A DNA stretch of 64,000 nucleotides from Endocalyx cinctus (lineage: Eukaryota; Ascomycota; Sordariomycetes; Amphisphaeriales; Apiosporaceae), in NCBI GenBank assembly GCA_001600455.1, contig BCKC01000007.1, forward strand, positions 1,924,019 to 1,988,018, in the 5' to 3' direction. This document shows, one piece after another, positions 37,787-48,561 of this stretch; position 1 is the first letter of the stretch, and every line of letters begins with the position of its first letter. The translations under genes were made by a program, and so were the position numbers. The notes beneath the pieces were generated by a model, which was not told the DNA's origin, did no database searches, and saw only the letters and a program-made list of their open reading frames with translations.

Positions 37787-38506
37787 CTAACGGAAAAAGG
37801 GCAATAGCTGTTCGAAACTATTGAGTTCCCCAGAAATATCCCCCAACAAAAAGGGTTGGCTCTCGTCGTAGTGGATAGCATATATCCCTTCCTTGATTGC
37901 TGGCAGGATATCTCTCCGTTCGTTGTCCCCGATGTAAATCAGGTCGCTCGGTTGAATTCCGAGATGCTCCAGCACCGACTTAAACAGGCCCTCCGGTTTC
38001 GACACGCCGAAGATATTCGTCGTCGCTAAAAAATCCACCTGGTCTGAGAGTCCTAACGATTTTAATGTCCTGTCTTGGGCGTCATGTGGCCCTTCCGTAA
38101 TTACGGCGATTTTCTTTCCCATATCTCGAATAAGACGGAACAATTCCGGTACTCCTTTCTTCAGCTCCAATGAGGACGTGAGGGTTATTTCGTACGTATC
38201 TAGAAGCCGATTCATGTAGTCCTCACCCCCCGGTAATATAGAAAAATTACCAAGAAGCGCCACAAAACGTTCTCTTCGATACTCATGCGAGGTTTTACCA
38301 TCGATAAAAGCGTGTGAGATGGTTTGTCTGAGTATAGAATTATACGCGCATAGGAGGTCCTCTAAGGCGACTCCGTGATCGGCGGAAATAACGCCCAGCG
38401 TTCTGTTAATAGCTGCCGCAGACGCTTTGTGGTAATAATGTAAAGTATCGTCTAGATCAAATGCAAACCAGCTCTTATTTTTTATTATTTCCTTGAAATC
38501 CGGCAT
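37787..38506 (-). CDS. HAD-superfamily hydrolase
   Basis: Single exon, 239 residues. Likely a small-molecule phosphatase of the haloacid dehalogenase superfamily with an alpha-helical C1 cap. Motif I is FDLDDTL (about residues 16-22), where the first Asp is the nucleophile and the second the general acid. Motif II is VITEG with the Thr (about 136-140), motif III has Lys in SKPEG (about 170-174), and motif IV is GDNERRD (about 195-201), supplying the magnesium-binding acid. The arrangement resembles nucleotidase-like members (YjjG type) and phosphoglycolate phosphatase-like enzymes. The substrate cannot be told from sequence. The catalytic set appears complete. Start ATG at 38,506; no intron needed. 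Confidence 0.88.
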   Translation of the reverse strand: MPDFKEIIKNKSWFAFDLDDTLHYYHKASAAAINRTLGVISADHGVALEDLLCAYNSILRQTISHAFIDGKTSHEYRRERFVALLGNFSILPGGEDYMNRLLDTYEITLTSSLELKKGVPELFRLIRDMGKKIAVITEGPHDAQDRTLKSLGLSDQVDFLATTNIFGVSKPEGLFKSVLEHLGIQPSDLIYIGDNERRDILPAIKEGIYAIHYDESQPFLLGDISGELNSFEQLLPFFR

Positions 38507-39200
38507 TATTAAGATTTTGAAAATGAAAAGAGAGAGAGATCATGTGTAATGCTTTAAGAAACAAGAAATCGGAGTTAGCGCATTTGCCGCTTTTACTCAG
38601 GCTCGCCTCAGTCACTCATCAGTCAAGTGTCCTACGAAGAAAACGTTTTTTTTTCTCCAATGTAACGGTATTGTAAGCTGAGTGCTAAGTAAGGTGATGT
38701 ACGGCTTGTTATTGTTCATTACTTCAATCTGGCTAACTCTAAGTTCAGAAATATGATCTCTCGCTTGAGTTTTCTAGGTCACTGGCCTAATCTCTTACAT
38801 AGCTATAAGGTGTATGAGAGGGTGTATAAAGGACTGGCTTGGTCTGTCACCTTAGTAGTAGGAATATAAAGTAGTAGAAAGCTCATGTTTTTATTATCTA
38901 GGCTAGAGTCGGTTTCAATCTTTGCAAACACAGCGGTAACTTTTTTTTTTTTTGGCGTTAATAATCTTCCATAATAGCTGCGCATCTGGGCTCACCTTTT
39001 CGATCGGTTGAGAATAATTAAAATTTTCAAAAACGCTTTCTAACTACGCATACTCGTGGTTTACTCCTTCGAGCAGAGCCTCGTAAGCGCGTGCAGAATC
39101 TTCCTTACCTAGGTATCTCCCTCTCTTGCCCCCCTAGCGCCCGTCAGGAAGTCTTAAGGCGTGACGTTTTAGGAAAGTTGTGTCTATTACTAAAAGGTAC
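38507..39200. other. Intergenic, nothing recognised
   Basis: About 690 bp with T tracts near 38,647 and 38,940-38,954. It separates the start of the HAD gene from the end of the Gfd2-like gene. No gene or RNA was seen. Confidence 0.6.
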
Positions 39201-40019
39201 CTAGCCTTTATTAATTGCGTTGGATATTGCATGGCTGATCAGCTCCAAACTTCTTGATTCGTTTTCGCTAAGTTCAGTTATACGCGTAGCTGCTTTTCTA
39301 ATAGCGAGAAGCAGCATAGCATATAAAGTGTATACGGCATCATTCCCGGCATTATGGAACTTGGATAGGTCTGGTTGGTAGTCGAGTTGGGTTAATACGC
39401 CTGCTAAAGAAAATTTTTGGGTTGGATTTGGGATAAGATTTGGGTGATAAGGGGGGAGAATAAATCGCGATACTGTATGTGTGTCGATAATAGTTAATAT
39501 TGGTATAACATTAAAAATATGTATACCCAGGATGTGCAGAATTTTTAAGTCTTCTCTAATAGAGTGTCCTACTAGAACAATATTTCGTAAATGGGTAGTT
39601 TCGGGTCCTTTCGAGTCGTCCTTAATACGTAGGTTTTCATTTATTATAGCTGGTATTTTGTTTTGAGTAAAGTATTGCGTTTGGGTAAAAATACATCGTC
39701 GGTCTTTTTTCTTCGATCTCGGTAATCTTTTATTTTCGTACATATAAAGCGATATTAGGCTTCTCGTGTCGCTTGAAGGTAATAAGGAACGGATATCTCG
39801 AGTATCGAGTCTTGCAAATGCGAGTTGTCTGATAGTAGGTTTCTCGGAGGACATGTGTAATTTTTGTCGATCTGAGGTAACTTCAAGGTCAAGAGATATA
39901 AAAACGGCATCCGTTGAGAGGACGGAATCTTGACGTATCCCGAGAAGTCGTTCTAGATGCTTTAGACCGCCGAGTTTTGGTTTTAATTGTGAGGATGCGG
40001 CGGGTTGTTGAGTTTCCAT
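39201..40019 (-). CDS. Gfd2/YDR514C-like RNase H-fold (DEDD-type) protein
   Basis: Single exon, 272 residues from the ATG at 40,019; the frame stays open upstream to a TTG at 40,085, and an upstream exon is possible. The chain looks like the RNase H-like exonuclease fold found in fungal Gfd2/YDR514C-type proteins. An early strand with Asp and Glu is VFISLDLEV; then come IVLVGHSIREDLKILH, a strand with Asp (IIDTHTVSRF) and a last motif HNAGNDAVYTLYAMLLLA holding His and Asp. That order matches a DEDDh nuclease, but activity is not shown for many relatives. Codon use is notably AT-rich compared with neighbouring genes, which could reflect mild repeat-induced mutation or relaxed constraint. No internal stop was seen. 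Confidence 0.72.
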   Translation of the reverse strand: METQQPAASSQLKPKLGGLKHLERLLGIRQDSVLSTDAVFISLDLEVTSDRQKLHMSSEKPTIRQLAFARLDTRDIRSLLPSSDTRSLISLYMYENKRLPRSKKKDRRCIFTQTQYFTQNKIPAIINENLRIKDDSKGPETTHLRNIVLVGHSIREDLKILHILGIHIFNVIPILTIIDTHTVSRFILPPYHPNLIPNPTQKFSLAGVLTQLDYQPDLSKFHNAGNDAVYTLYAMLLLAIRKAATRITELSENESRSLELISHAISNAINKG

Positions 40020-40903
40020 GACTGGTATCGCGGTACCTGATAATGTAACAATATTATACACTGACCTGGTATTCCACAAGACCAAGAGAGCGGTACTCCT
40101 GAAAGGTGGTCGATGTTATAAGTACCGGTTGGAATAGATACGGTAGTAATGCGATGTGCTGTGTAATGGGTATATTTGTGTATTCAGGTTGCGCAATACA
40201 TAAATAGATTCCTGGCAACTATCATACATATTGTTCTGCAGGCTAAGATCATTACAATGTTGATATTGACCAAGCTTTGAGATACGACTACGTATGAAGT
40301 TGTATGCCGTAGAAAGAATATAATTATAATATGGGAGATTGAGTAGAAGCATGGTGTTTTATATGGAAGTGAAAAGGTTATCGATCATTCTACAAACCCC
40401 ACCAGGTGCTAGCAGGTGTTGTCCAAAATAGTTCGCGCACGAGCCATATGTATCCATAGTAGTACTAGACTTGGTTTGACGGTACGTAAAGTGTGCTCTG
40501 AAATCCTCTAAGAATATACTTCGTAGGGCACAAAGCAGCAAACAGGGTGTCGCTAGTTTTACTTGATACTGCCAGACTGCGTCTATCTTTAAGTACTTAC
40601 TTAGGTTAGGTACGTACGTATGACACTTTTGGTGCAAACCTTGAAACCGTGCGTTAACCATTTTGAAGATGACTTATCAGCCTGAATCTCGGTATCTTTG
40701 AAGTTTGAAGTAGGTTTATAGTTTATTTTCAGCTCGCAGCTGACCCGGGGGTGTAAAAAGTTGCCGGGAGGGTCAACGGCGATTAGCTGAACCCGGCTGC
40801 CCGGGTCTAAATTTTACACAGCAGAACAACATATTCACAGGGGGGAGTTTAAGTATACTGTGTAATAAGAACGAAAAAAAAAAAAAGTAATAAGGAAAAA
40901 ATT
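40020..40903. other. Intergenic region upstream of BMT6 with a repeat fragment
   Basis: About 880 bp, shared upstream region of the divergent Gfd2-like gene and BMT6. It contains the GC-rich repeat fragment at 40,742-40,820 and a poly-A tract just before the BMT6 start. No gene was seen. Confidence 0.55.
40770..40820 (+). repeat. Dispersed repeat block, copy A
   Basis: GGGTCAACG, a spacer with AGCTGAACCC, then GGTCTAAATTTTACA. The same ordered blocks recur at 62,505-62,545, where copy A has 8 extra bases (GGCTGCCC). The surrounding 40,742-40,800 stretch is unusually rich in CCCGGG-type words. It may be the end of a transposon or a MITE remnant. Confidence 0.7.
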
Positions 40904-42199
40904 ATGGGCAAAAAGCAGCCGCAGCAAGCAGGATCTAAGGCCAATCATGGCAAGCCTACGTCCAACCATGCCAAAAACAAGAAGCAAAATAATACCTCCT
41001 CCTCCTCACACGCAACAAAACTTTCCTCCTCATCAGCATCATCATCACAAGATGATATAAAAAAGCAGCAAACCATCCTTGACGTATTTCACCGCGCCTT
41101 CGCCCCCGTCCTCGGAAGTCCCGAGTTCGGCACCGTCCTGCAAGAGGTGAAGCAAGCCCTCTACGACCGGGACTTCGCGCGAGCGTTCGCGTTCGCCTCC
41201 GACGAGCGCGAGTCCAGCCGGCTAGACGTGTACGCCGCCCGGTGGAGCCCCACGCGCGCCCTGGCTTACGGTCGCGTCTTGGAGGGGATCAGTCGCCACT
41301 GCTTGGAGTCTCTGCTATTACCACTTGTATCCGACGATGCGGATCCTGGCGAAGTAGACGAGCGGTGCGAGGAGGCGAAAGGAAGGAGGAGCGGAAATTT
41401 GAAAATGGTAGCCCTAGGCGGAGGTGCGGCCGAGATCGTGGCGTTTGCGGATTTCGTGAGGAGAATAGAAGCGGCGGCGGCGGCGGCTGCGTCGAGGAAC
41501 GAGGAAGGGGACGATCTCGATGTCGGTATCGCTAGCGTCGTGGGCGAGATCCATCTTGTGGACACGGCACCCTGGGGTTCCGTGATATCGAAGTTACGAG
41601 ACGAAATCACGACGGCGGCACCGCCGTCTCCGTATAACAAGAACGCGCCCGCGGGACCGCTTTTGGCGCCTGAATGTCTCGTAACGAAATTCACCCAGAG
41701 GGATATTCTATCTCTTAACCGAGACGAAGTAAAAGAGTTATTATTTTCGTCGTTATCTCAAGAAAAAAATCGCGTACCAATCCTAATAACTCTCCTCTTC
41801 ACGCTTAACGAGCTTTACAACTCGGAAGGAGGAATCGCGAAAACGACGGCTTTCCTACGTTCGCTGACGTCTTGCGTTCCAGCCGGATCGCTTCTGCTGG
41901 TTGTCGACAGCCCGGGGAGTTATTCTGAGGCCGCTGTTGGAGCAGATAAAGTAAATAAGAAGAAATATCCCATGCACTGGTTAGTAGACCATACGCTGCT
42001 TCGGACGGAAGAATGTCGGTGGGAGAAGATAGACACAGCCGAGTCCGTCTGGTATCGTCTCCCTGCTGGAGATGGCGGCAGCAGCATTTTAAGGTATCCG
42101 ATACCACTAGAGAATATGCGCTATCAGATGCACTTATATCGTGCGCTTACGCCGGAGTGTTCTGCTATGAGGACAAATAACGATGCATCAAGCACTTAA
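40904..42199 (+). CDS. BMT6: 25S rRNA (uracil-N3)-methyltransferase Bmt6
   Basis: SAM-dependent enzyme; the yeast relative methylates N3 of U2843 in 25S rRNA. Single exon, 431 residues. A 50-residue Ser/Lys/Asn-rich N-terminal tail suits nucleolar targeting. Then come DVFHRAFAPVLGSPEF, YAARWSPTRALAYGRVL, the glycine-rich SAM loop MVALGGGAAEIVAFA, an acidic strand end with VDTAPWGSVISKL, LLFTLNELY, and a strongly conserved C-terminal part VPAGSLLLVVDSPGSYSEA, KKYPMHWLVDHTLL, RYPIPLENMRYQMHLYR. An Ala-rich run (EAAAAAAASR region) lies in the middle. The ATG at 40,904 follows an A tract. It converges with the Sac gene, 251 bp between stop codons. Confidence 0.9.
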   Translation: MGKKQPQQAGSKANHGKPTSNHAKNKKQNNTSSSSHATKLSSSSASSSQDDIKKQQTILDVFHRAFAPVLGSPEFGTVLQEVKQALYDRDFARAFAFASDERESSRLDVYAARWSPTRALAYGRVLEGISRHCLESLLLPLVSDDADPGEVDERCEEAKGRRSGNLKMVALGGGAAEIVAFADFVRRIEAAAAAAASRNEEGDDLDVGIASVVGEIHLVDTAPWGSVISKLRDEITTAAPPSPYNKNAPAGPLLAPECLVTKFTQRDILSLNRDEVKELLFSSLSQEKNRVPILITLLFTLNELYNSEGGIAKTTAFLRSLTSCVPAGSLLLVVDSPGSYSEAAVGADKVNKKKYPMHWLVDHTLLRTEECRWEKIDTAESVWYRLPAGDGGSSILRYPIPLENMRYQMHLYRALTPECSAMRTNNDASST

Positions 42200-42450
42200 C
42201 CTGACTTAAAAAAAAAAAGTCCTCATTTAACAAGACATCTATACAAGTTGTATTCGCAGGCACAAGTATCGTCGAGTTACACATACGTGTTGTACACTTA
42301 TTCTCTACTGAATATTACTCTTGTTGGCATATATATATGCGCGAACACATCTATAATAATCCATCTATACAAAAGTCTTGACGAACACCGCAACTTCGTC
42401 TCCTCCTCTGCTCTATGATGTTCATACCCCATCCCCTTACCCCTATCTAT

Positions 42451-45400
42451 TCACGCCCAAACGAGTTTCTTGATAGTATGTCCCAATTGCTCGAAAATCC
42501 CTGTGCTCTTCTTAGCCTCACTCAGGGATATAATGTCACCCTTCTCGATGATACTATCTTGATCTTGATTATTGCTATCATCCCTGTTACCCTTATATTT
42601 ACCCCGAATTGGTTGGCTCGCAACCTGTCGTTCGATTTCGGACGCGATCACGTTGATCTGCTCCAACTCTGTCATTCGGTTGGTTCTTGTCTCGTCAGAT
42701 AGGGAAGTGTTGCAGTAGAGCGCTTTGAGAGCGATTTTACGTGGCGGCTGCGGTTGCGGCTTGGCCCCGAGAGCGGTCAAGATACCCTGATTTAAGACGC
42801 CGGAGGCAGTAGCCGGAATCGCTGCTGACGGGCCTTTGTCTTCGCCGGAAGGTGGCTCCGACATTCTGATGCTTGATAGAGAGCGCGTGTTTGTCCTCTT
42901 GATATCGGATTTGCCAGGCTCGTAAGTTAGGACGATACCCACATTCTTGGACTCATCGGCCTGCGTGGGAGAAATGGTAGAGGTAATGTACGTGCCGACC
43001 TTAATGCCGATGACGTGCCCGAGGTCGACCCTCTCGAAAGATGACACTTTGTCAAGCTTCCAGTCGAATCGGCAGAGATATAAGGCTGCATCAGTCAAGA
43101 GTAGCACAACCTCCTCGAATGGTAGCGTCCTAATAGTATCGGACTGATGAGGGCTGAGGAGTGTCCAGCCTCCAATGAAATCCTCCTGCTCATCTTCAAT
43201 GGCAATCTTTTGCGACGTTTCAATAGCCTGCTCGCGCATCTTAGACATAGAAACCCCGGGGTCTTTTGTCATCATGGTGGCCTCGAACTCGTCAAATACG
43301 AGCGAGCTGACATTGCCTAGCAAAAAGTCGATTGCCGCTTGACTAAAATAATCGTTTACCATACTATCAAACAAAGGTATTAGCCGACGGACAGCCCACA
43401 GACGTTCATAGCCACGCGGAGTACACCTACCCGTTATAAAATCGTGTTAATGATAGACCAAGATCATTCACCATGCCGCGATAATCCCTTTTCCTTGTTC
43501 TGGTATAATCACCTTTCATTGCAGCAGTTGACGCGTCTGGAATAGTTTAAAAGTTAGCCAGGTACTTCCATATATTGAAATGATATGGAACCAGTAATCC
43601 ATAATTTTCTTGCCTAGACAGCATCGAAGATCTAGCGCATGGAAAGGGCTGGAGAGAAGCAAAAGCAACTAACATTGGTTGGATATAGCGTCCCCATTGT
43701 CAGCCCAGAGGGTATTAAACCAAGAATTCTCTTGGTCCAGCTGAGAGCACAAGTCGAAGCCCTCCTCCTTCAGTTGCAGCTCAAGCATAAGCTTTCCAAA
43801 GGAGCTCTGACACACATTTGTTCGGTCGAGACAATCCATGCAATTTGTCCTAAGGACGCCAGTCTGTTTCCGGACTACCTCTCCTTTCATTTCCACCGTG
43901 CTTCCCATCTTGTCGGTTTTCTCGCCCAGAATATCTAATAGGAGACTGACATTCTCGAATTTCATGCCACGACAAGCGGCATGGAAGTCGAACCATTCAA
44001 AACTGAGAGCAGAAGAGGATGAATCTCCTTCGGGCCGCCCTTCATTATACTTATCTACGTTCTTTTCGTATGCTTTGCCGACAATGGCTTCATGTCCATG
44101 TTTCTCGACGAGATTAACAAGCTGAAGCGAGCCATACTTGTTACCCAACCGATCAAAATGCTTCTTGAAAGCCTGAAAGTTGGCGTCGGGAGAGTGCTGT
44201 AGCACGGGTATAGGCTTAAGTGAATATGGTGATTGGGTAAAGAAAAGGGGTATACTGCCCCTCACTTGCAGAAAGGAGTAGACTTTTGATGACGGGTCCC
44301 ACGAGGGAACGGAAAGGATCTGTTCTGTCTCAACGGAGTTTGCGGAATATCCGTGGTCGTCTATCCCTCGCCGTAGATATCGCAATCCAGCTCGCTTGAT
44401 CGATCTCCTCGAGATCACGGTTATTAAGTACTTTTTCTCCGACGGTCTAAGATCTAGAGATAACCGCTCCGTCGGGGGCGACCCGGCTAGAGATCTTTGA
44501 GATGGCGTCATATCGTTTAGCTCCATTGATTCCGCTTGTGAGTCGACTTGTGGCGGATGACGATCGACGACGAAGGATCTCTGACCTACGAAGCCTTGCA
44601 TGACGGGTAACATGAGTGATTCTTCGCCGGCAGAACTAAACGCTTTTAGTAAGTGTTGATTCCAAAAAAACATCTGGTCAACCTCTTTATGCAGTGGTAA
44701 ATCAGTTGCGTTAGTCGTCAATGTACGACCCGCCACGCTTCTTGTGATATCTAAATCGTAAGAGAAGTAGAAGCTCCTTGATGCCCCAAACCACACATGC
44801 GCCATCCGTAATAACTTGGGTATCAAACTCTCGCCGGCCGTAGGTGCCGGGGGCGGCGGAACTCTCTCATGAACCACTGCTTCACTCAATTCCTTATCTC
44901 TTTTAGTTTGTGTATTATCACTATTACTACTTGGATCATCGCTACTCGTCGCGTTGCCGGTGTTGATCTCTGCAATAAGGCTACTCATGCCCAAGTTGCG
45001 CTTCTGATCCATCATCCAGCCCTTGTGGCTGAACCAACGTTGCGCGAAACGCCCATAGCTGCCTCGCCTTTTAATAACGTCCTCGGCAACGCTGCTTCGA
45101 CCGCTTCCTATTTTCGGAGAGTCTTTACCACCATTATCGTTTCTAGCCTCGTCATCACTATTAACACCTGGGTCATACGTCGAAGCGATATCGGCAACGG
45201 GAATCTCGACCTCGCTTTCGGTGTCGCTCTCGTCGTCAACGATCTTTTCGGCCGCGCGTCCCAGTTGTACGGCCGTGTGGGCGATAGCGACCTCTGCCTC
45301 GCTTCGATTCGTGCATGGCGTCAGGGCTACATCTGTCACAACATAAATAGGAAAACCACGAATCTGGGCAACCTGTTGGCGACCGGTAATGGTCACTAAG

Positions 45401-45630
45401 TAACTTAGTCGAGATACGGTAAAAAGCCCAATAATGCCGAAAGCTTCGAAGTATGAATTTGGAGCAGAAGCATCGGGTATCTGATCGCGGGGGATCGAAG
45501 ATACAGTAGAATCACCGTATCGAATTTTTACGGGAGATGCTGGGCGTTGCTGTCCTTTTGTCGCTAAAGGCTGGATTATGATGCCATCGACAGCGGCGCA
45601 GATGAGGAGCTTACGAGCTAGGCCGGGCAT
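42451..45630 (-). CDS. Sac-domain phosphoinositide phosphatase with hSac2-like domain
   Basis: Exons 45630-43674, 43536-43431 and 43363-42451 give 991 residues. The start ATG gives MPGLARKLLICAAVDG; a TTG six codons upstream is in frame but is not the start. The Sac domain fills most of the first exon and ends in the P-loop CMDCLDR (CX5R, Cys near residue 597), the catalytic nucleophile and phosphate-binding Arg. KGDYTRTRKRDYRG in exon 2 and NDYFSQAAIDFLLG in exon 3 complete the Sac core. The C-terminal 200 residues (EEVVLLLTDAALYLCRFDWK, then DLGHVIGIKVGTY) resemble the hSac2/INPP5F homology domain, a PH-like fold. The animal relative removes the 4-phosphate of PI4P on endosomes; the substrate here is inferred. 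An acidic low-complexity insert lies at about residues 140-230. Confidence 0.9.
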
Positions 45631-46252
45631 GATCTTCTTTCCATTCAAAGAGCATAAATCGGATCATGACACGAAATTCAAATAGTATGGTATGAAGTTA
45701 CTCAATTACATTGGTATGCGAGGTGTGTTATATTACTTAGAATAAAGAGGGTTTGCAGTTTTTATCGCTACATAGTATGTTAATGGGGAGTAGTCTAAAG
45801 CGCATCCACGTGCTGACTTTGGATGGTTTTGATAGTTGTCTTAGATGGTCTTTGGTGGGGTCATGCCATGTCGTCATATGGGGCATGGCCCTTGCATAAA
45901 TAATTAGGCGGTATACTCCGTATTGAATCCGCTGATAGGTCAGGAGCTACAGCAGTACTACTAGCTATAGCTGTTTCGTACTACAATTACACCTTGTAAT
46001 CAAGCTACCGCCTTCGATTTAACATCGTAAATAAAGGAAAATCCAATAGCATCAGCAAGCATACTACAATATGAAATTCAAAGAAAAGGGATATTTTCTT
46101 AGGATGAAATTCTGATTTTATTTATCCCACTGCCACTTTCTTTAGGGCATATCCATTTCCTATCTATAAAAGTGTAGATACGTTTAACGCATTAATTCAC
46201 GAATATGCTAACGTAAACATGCTCTTTCCACAGTTCCCGTACCGGGATTAAC
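45631..46252. other. Intergenic between Sac gene start and SNU13 end
   Basis: About 620 bp, AT-rich, with one TACTCCGTA word near 45,914. It should contain the Sac gene promoter. No gene was seen. Confidence 0.6.
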
Positions 46253-47026
46253 TTAAATGGCTAAACGCTCGATCTTGTCCTTGAGAGCACGAATCTGGTT
46301 CATGAGATCAGAACCCTCGTTCGAGCAGATACTGGCGGCAATGACAGCGCGGCTGACGTTGCAAGCACGGCCTACGGGAGTCGTTAGCAATTATATACTA
46401 TCATTCCGGGAGCCTCTTACTGGACTTTTAATAAAAACAAGTCGGTACTTACCAAGAGCGACCTTGCTAGGTACGTAGACGTACGGGACATCTATAGTCT
46501 GCTGTTAGCAACTAATCAAGCTTCAGAGAGCGGGCCCATCAACTAACTCTTGTCTTCCGCGAGCACTATAAACAAGTCAGTAAGTGTCTTAAGTTGTAGG
46601 GGGGCGAATGGGTGTCCACATACGAGGCAGATGCATCAAGATTGCGAGAGGAGTGGTGTCGGCGGCTTGAAGCGTATGTTAGCCTTAAACTTGTCGACAA
46701 CGAAATATCCGAAAAGTAATATATATAGAAGATTTACCTAATACAACAATCTCACAAACACCTCGGGAGAGAGCTTTAGTTGTCTCGTTGGCGCCTTTTT
46801 TCTGCTGGCGGCTATTCGAGAGTTAGTAGTTCGATTCAAGTTTCATTATGCTTCGTAGATATGTTTTGCTTACTAGTGACCGGCCTGTTGAACGAGGTCC
46901 AAGATTTCCTGGGTCAATGCCGCATCGGCTAGAGGCCATGCTATTTGGGTGTTAGCAAATGAAGTATTGGAAGTGGTTTTTGTAAGTATCATGAGTCTTA
47001 CCAGCACCCTGATCGTTTCCGGCCAT
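46253..47026 (-). CDS. SNU13: Snu13, 15.5-kDa L7Ae-type snRNP/snoRNP protein
   Basis: K-turn RNA-binding protein of the U4/U6.U5 tri-snRNP and of box C/D snoRNPs; nuclear and nucleolar. Seven exons: 47026-47002, 46928-46874, 46811-46738, 46665-46624, 46565-46548, 46491-46453 and 46371-46253, giving 123 residues, normal for the family. Every junction has GT and AG with agreeing phases. Key segments: QEILDLVQQAGHYRQQKKGA, NETTKALSRGVCEIVVLAAD (the K-turn-contacting region), TPLAILMHLPLLAEDKN, VPYVYVPSKVALGRACNVSR, and the C-terminal helix LMNQIRALKDKIERLAI. Exon 5 has only 18 nt. The gene is head-to-head with VMA3, 670 bp between start codons. Confidence 0.94.
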
Positions 47027-47696
47027 CTCGACAGATTTAGTTTAGTCACAAGAACAGCGATATGTACAGTATATGATGGAGTTCTCAGGGTTCCTTGCGT
47101 CGGCTCGCCCTGTAAGAGATAGATAAGAAAAGAGAAAGAGAAAGTGTAGGAACGTGTTCTGCTTGCGTAAGGAAAGTTGTAGAGAAGAGGTTCAAGATCT
47201 AAGATCTAGAAAGGCGAAAAAAAAAAAAAAAAAAGTTTTAGTGGAGCCAAGGTTGATAAGGAACTAGTATAAAGTAGTACAGGTACAACTTACAAGTGTT
47301 TGCAGCTGTTTCTTAGATACTACAGATGGTTTTTTTAGGTGGGTCAAACAGGTCACGGTAGCTGGAATAACGGAAAGATCGACTAGGGAAGATTTATTAT
47401 TCCGACGCTAGTTTCTTTTCCTGGGCCCGCTTTTCATTCACCCTTAGTCCAATCCTATTCAAATTAAGAGGTAAAGCAGGTCCAAGCAAATAAAGCAACT
47501 TTGAACAAGTTCTCTTCCTACATAATAGAAAAGAAAGTCATCTATTTATCTCTCCTATCAACAAAAACAAATCCTTTCTTCGAGCTTCATTCATCTCGTC
47601 AATAACTTCTTCATTCAACTCTTTCTTTTCATTTTTCTCTAACTTCTATTCAATTTTAGTATATACTTTTCTTCTCCTTTTCTCTCTTCATTCACA
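47027..47696. promoter_or_regulatory. Shared upstream region of SNU13 and VMA3
   Basis: A divergent promoter region of 670 bp. The side next to VMA3 (47,560-47,690) is strongly CT-rich, a pattern found before start sites of highly expressed fungal genes. An A tract lies near 47,217-47,234. No specific factor site could be assigned. Confidence 0.55.
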
Positions 47697-48561
47697 ATGT
47701 CGGAATACTCTGAAGCTTGGTACGTAATCATCATCATCATCAGCTCTATCTCGTTTTGTCCGTGGAGCTTTGCTTTCCATCCACATTCGTTCATCATCAA
47801 TCAATACGAGCACTGCATTTTCAGCAGCATCCTAAATTACCCATCATTGAAATCATCATAATCTGCGTTTGTTTACATTTAGAGAATGACGAGCTAACGT
47901 TCAACCTCCTTGGTGTAGCCCCGTTTACGCGGTTAGTACTTTACTTATTCTACTTCCATCCGAGACGAAGCTCGAATACCACGAACTACGATAAAACATC
48001 ATATTCAAGCCTAGATCTTAATGGGTTATTTTACTAACACAATTTTTAGCCCTTCTTCGGTGCTATGGGTTGCACAGCTGCCATCGTATTCACCTGCTTA
48101 GGTGCCTCGTACGGAACCGCCAAATCCGGTGTTGGTATTGCCGCGATGGGTGTCTTGAGGCCTGATCTCATCGTCAAGAGTATGCAAATTTTCCACCGTT
48201 GTTCAGGAGTACCGAATCTAATAATACGCGTTTAGACATTGTTCCCGTCATTATGGCCGGTATCATCGGTATTTACGGTCTAGTCGTTTCCGTCTTGATT
48301 TCCGACGGCTTAAAGCAGGCCCTTCCCCTTTACACTGGTTTCATCCAACTTGGCGCTGGTCTCTCTGTCGGTCTGGCCGGTATGGCTGCTGGTTTTGCTA
48401 TCGGTATTGTTGGTGATGCTGGTGTACGAGGAACTGCTCAGCAACCCAGACTCTTCGTCGGCATGATTCTTATTCTCATTTTCGCCGAAGTTTTGGGTCT
48501 TTACGGTCTCATCGTTGCCCTGCTCATGAACTCCAAGGCCGGTGCCGATGTCACCTGCTAA
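47697..48561 (+). CDS. VMA3: V-type ATPase proteolipid subunit c
   Basis: Membrane rotor subunit of the vacuolar proton pump. Exons 47697-47719, 47919-47931, 48050-48179 and 48236-48561 give 163 residues. Exon 2 is only 13 nt; it supplies CPVYA, without which the conserved N-terminus [13 protein letters not shown] cannot be made. Four membrane helices: [60 protein letters not shown] and [20 protein letters not shown]. The essential proton-carrying Glu is in FAEVLG, near residue 140. The loop [14 protein letters not shown] is invariant in the family. IVPVIMAG and GTAQQ favour subunit c (Vma3) over c' (Vma11). Branch points CTAAC stand before the second and third exons. Confidence 0.96.
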
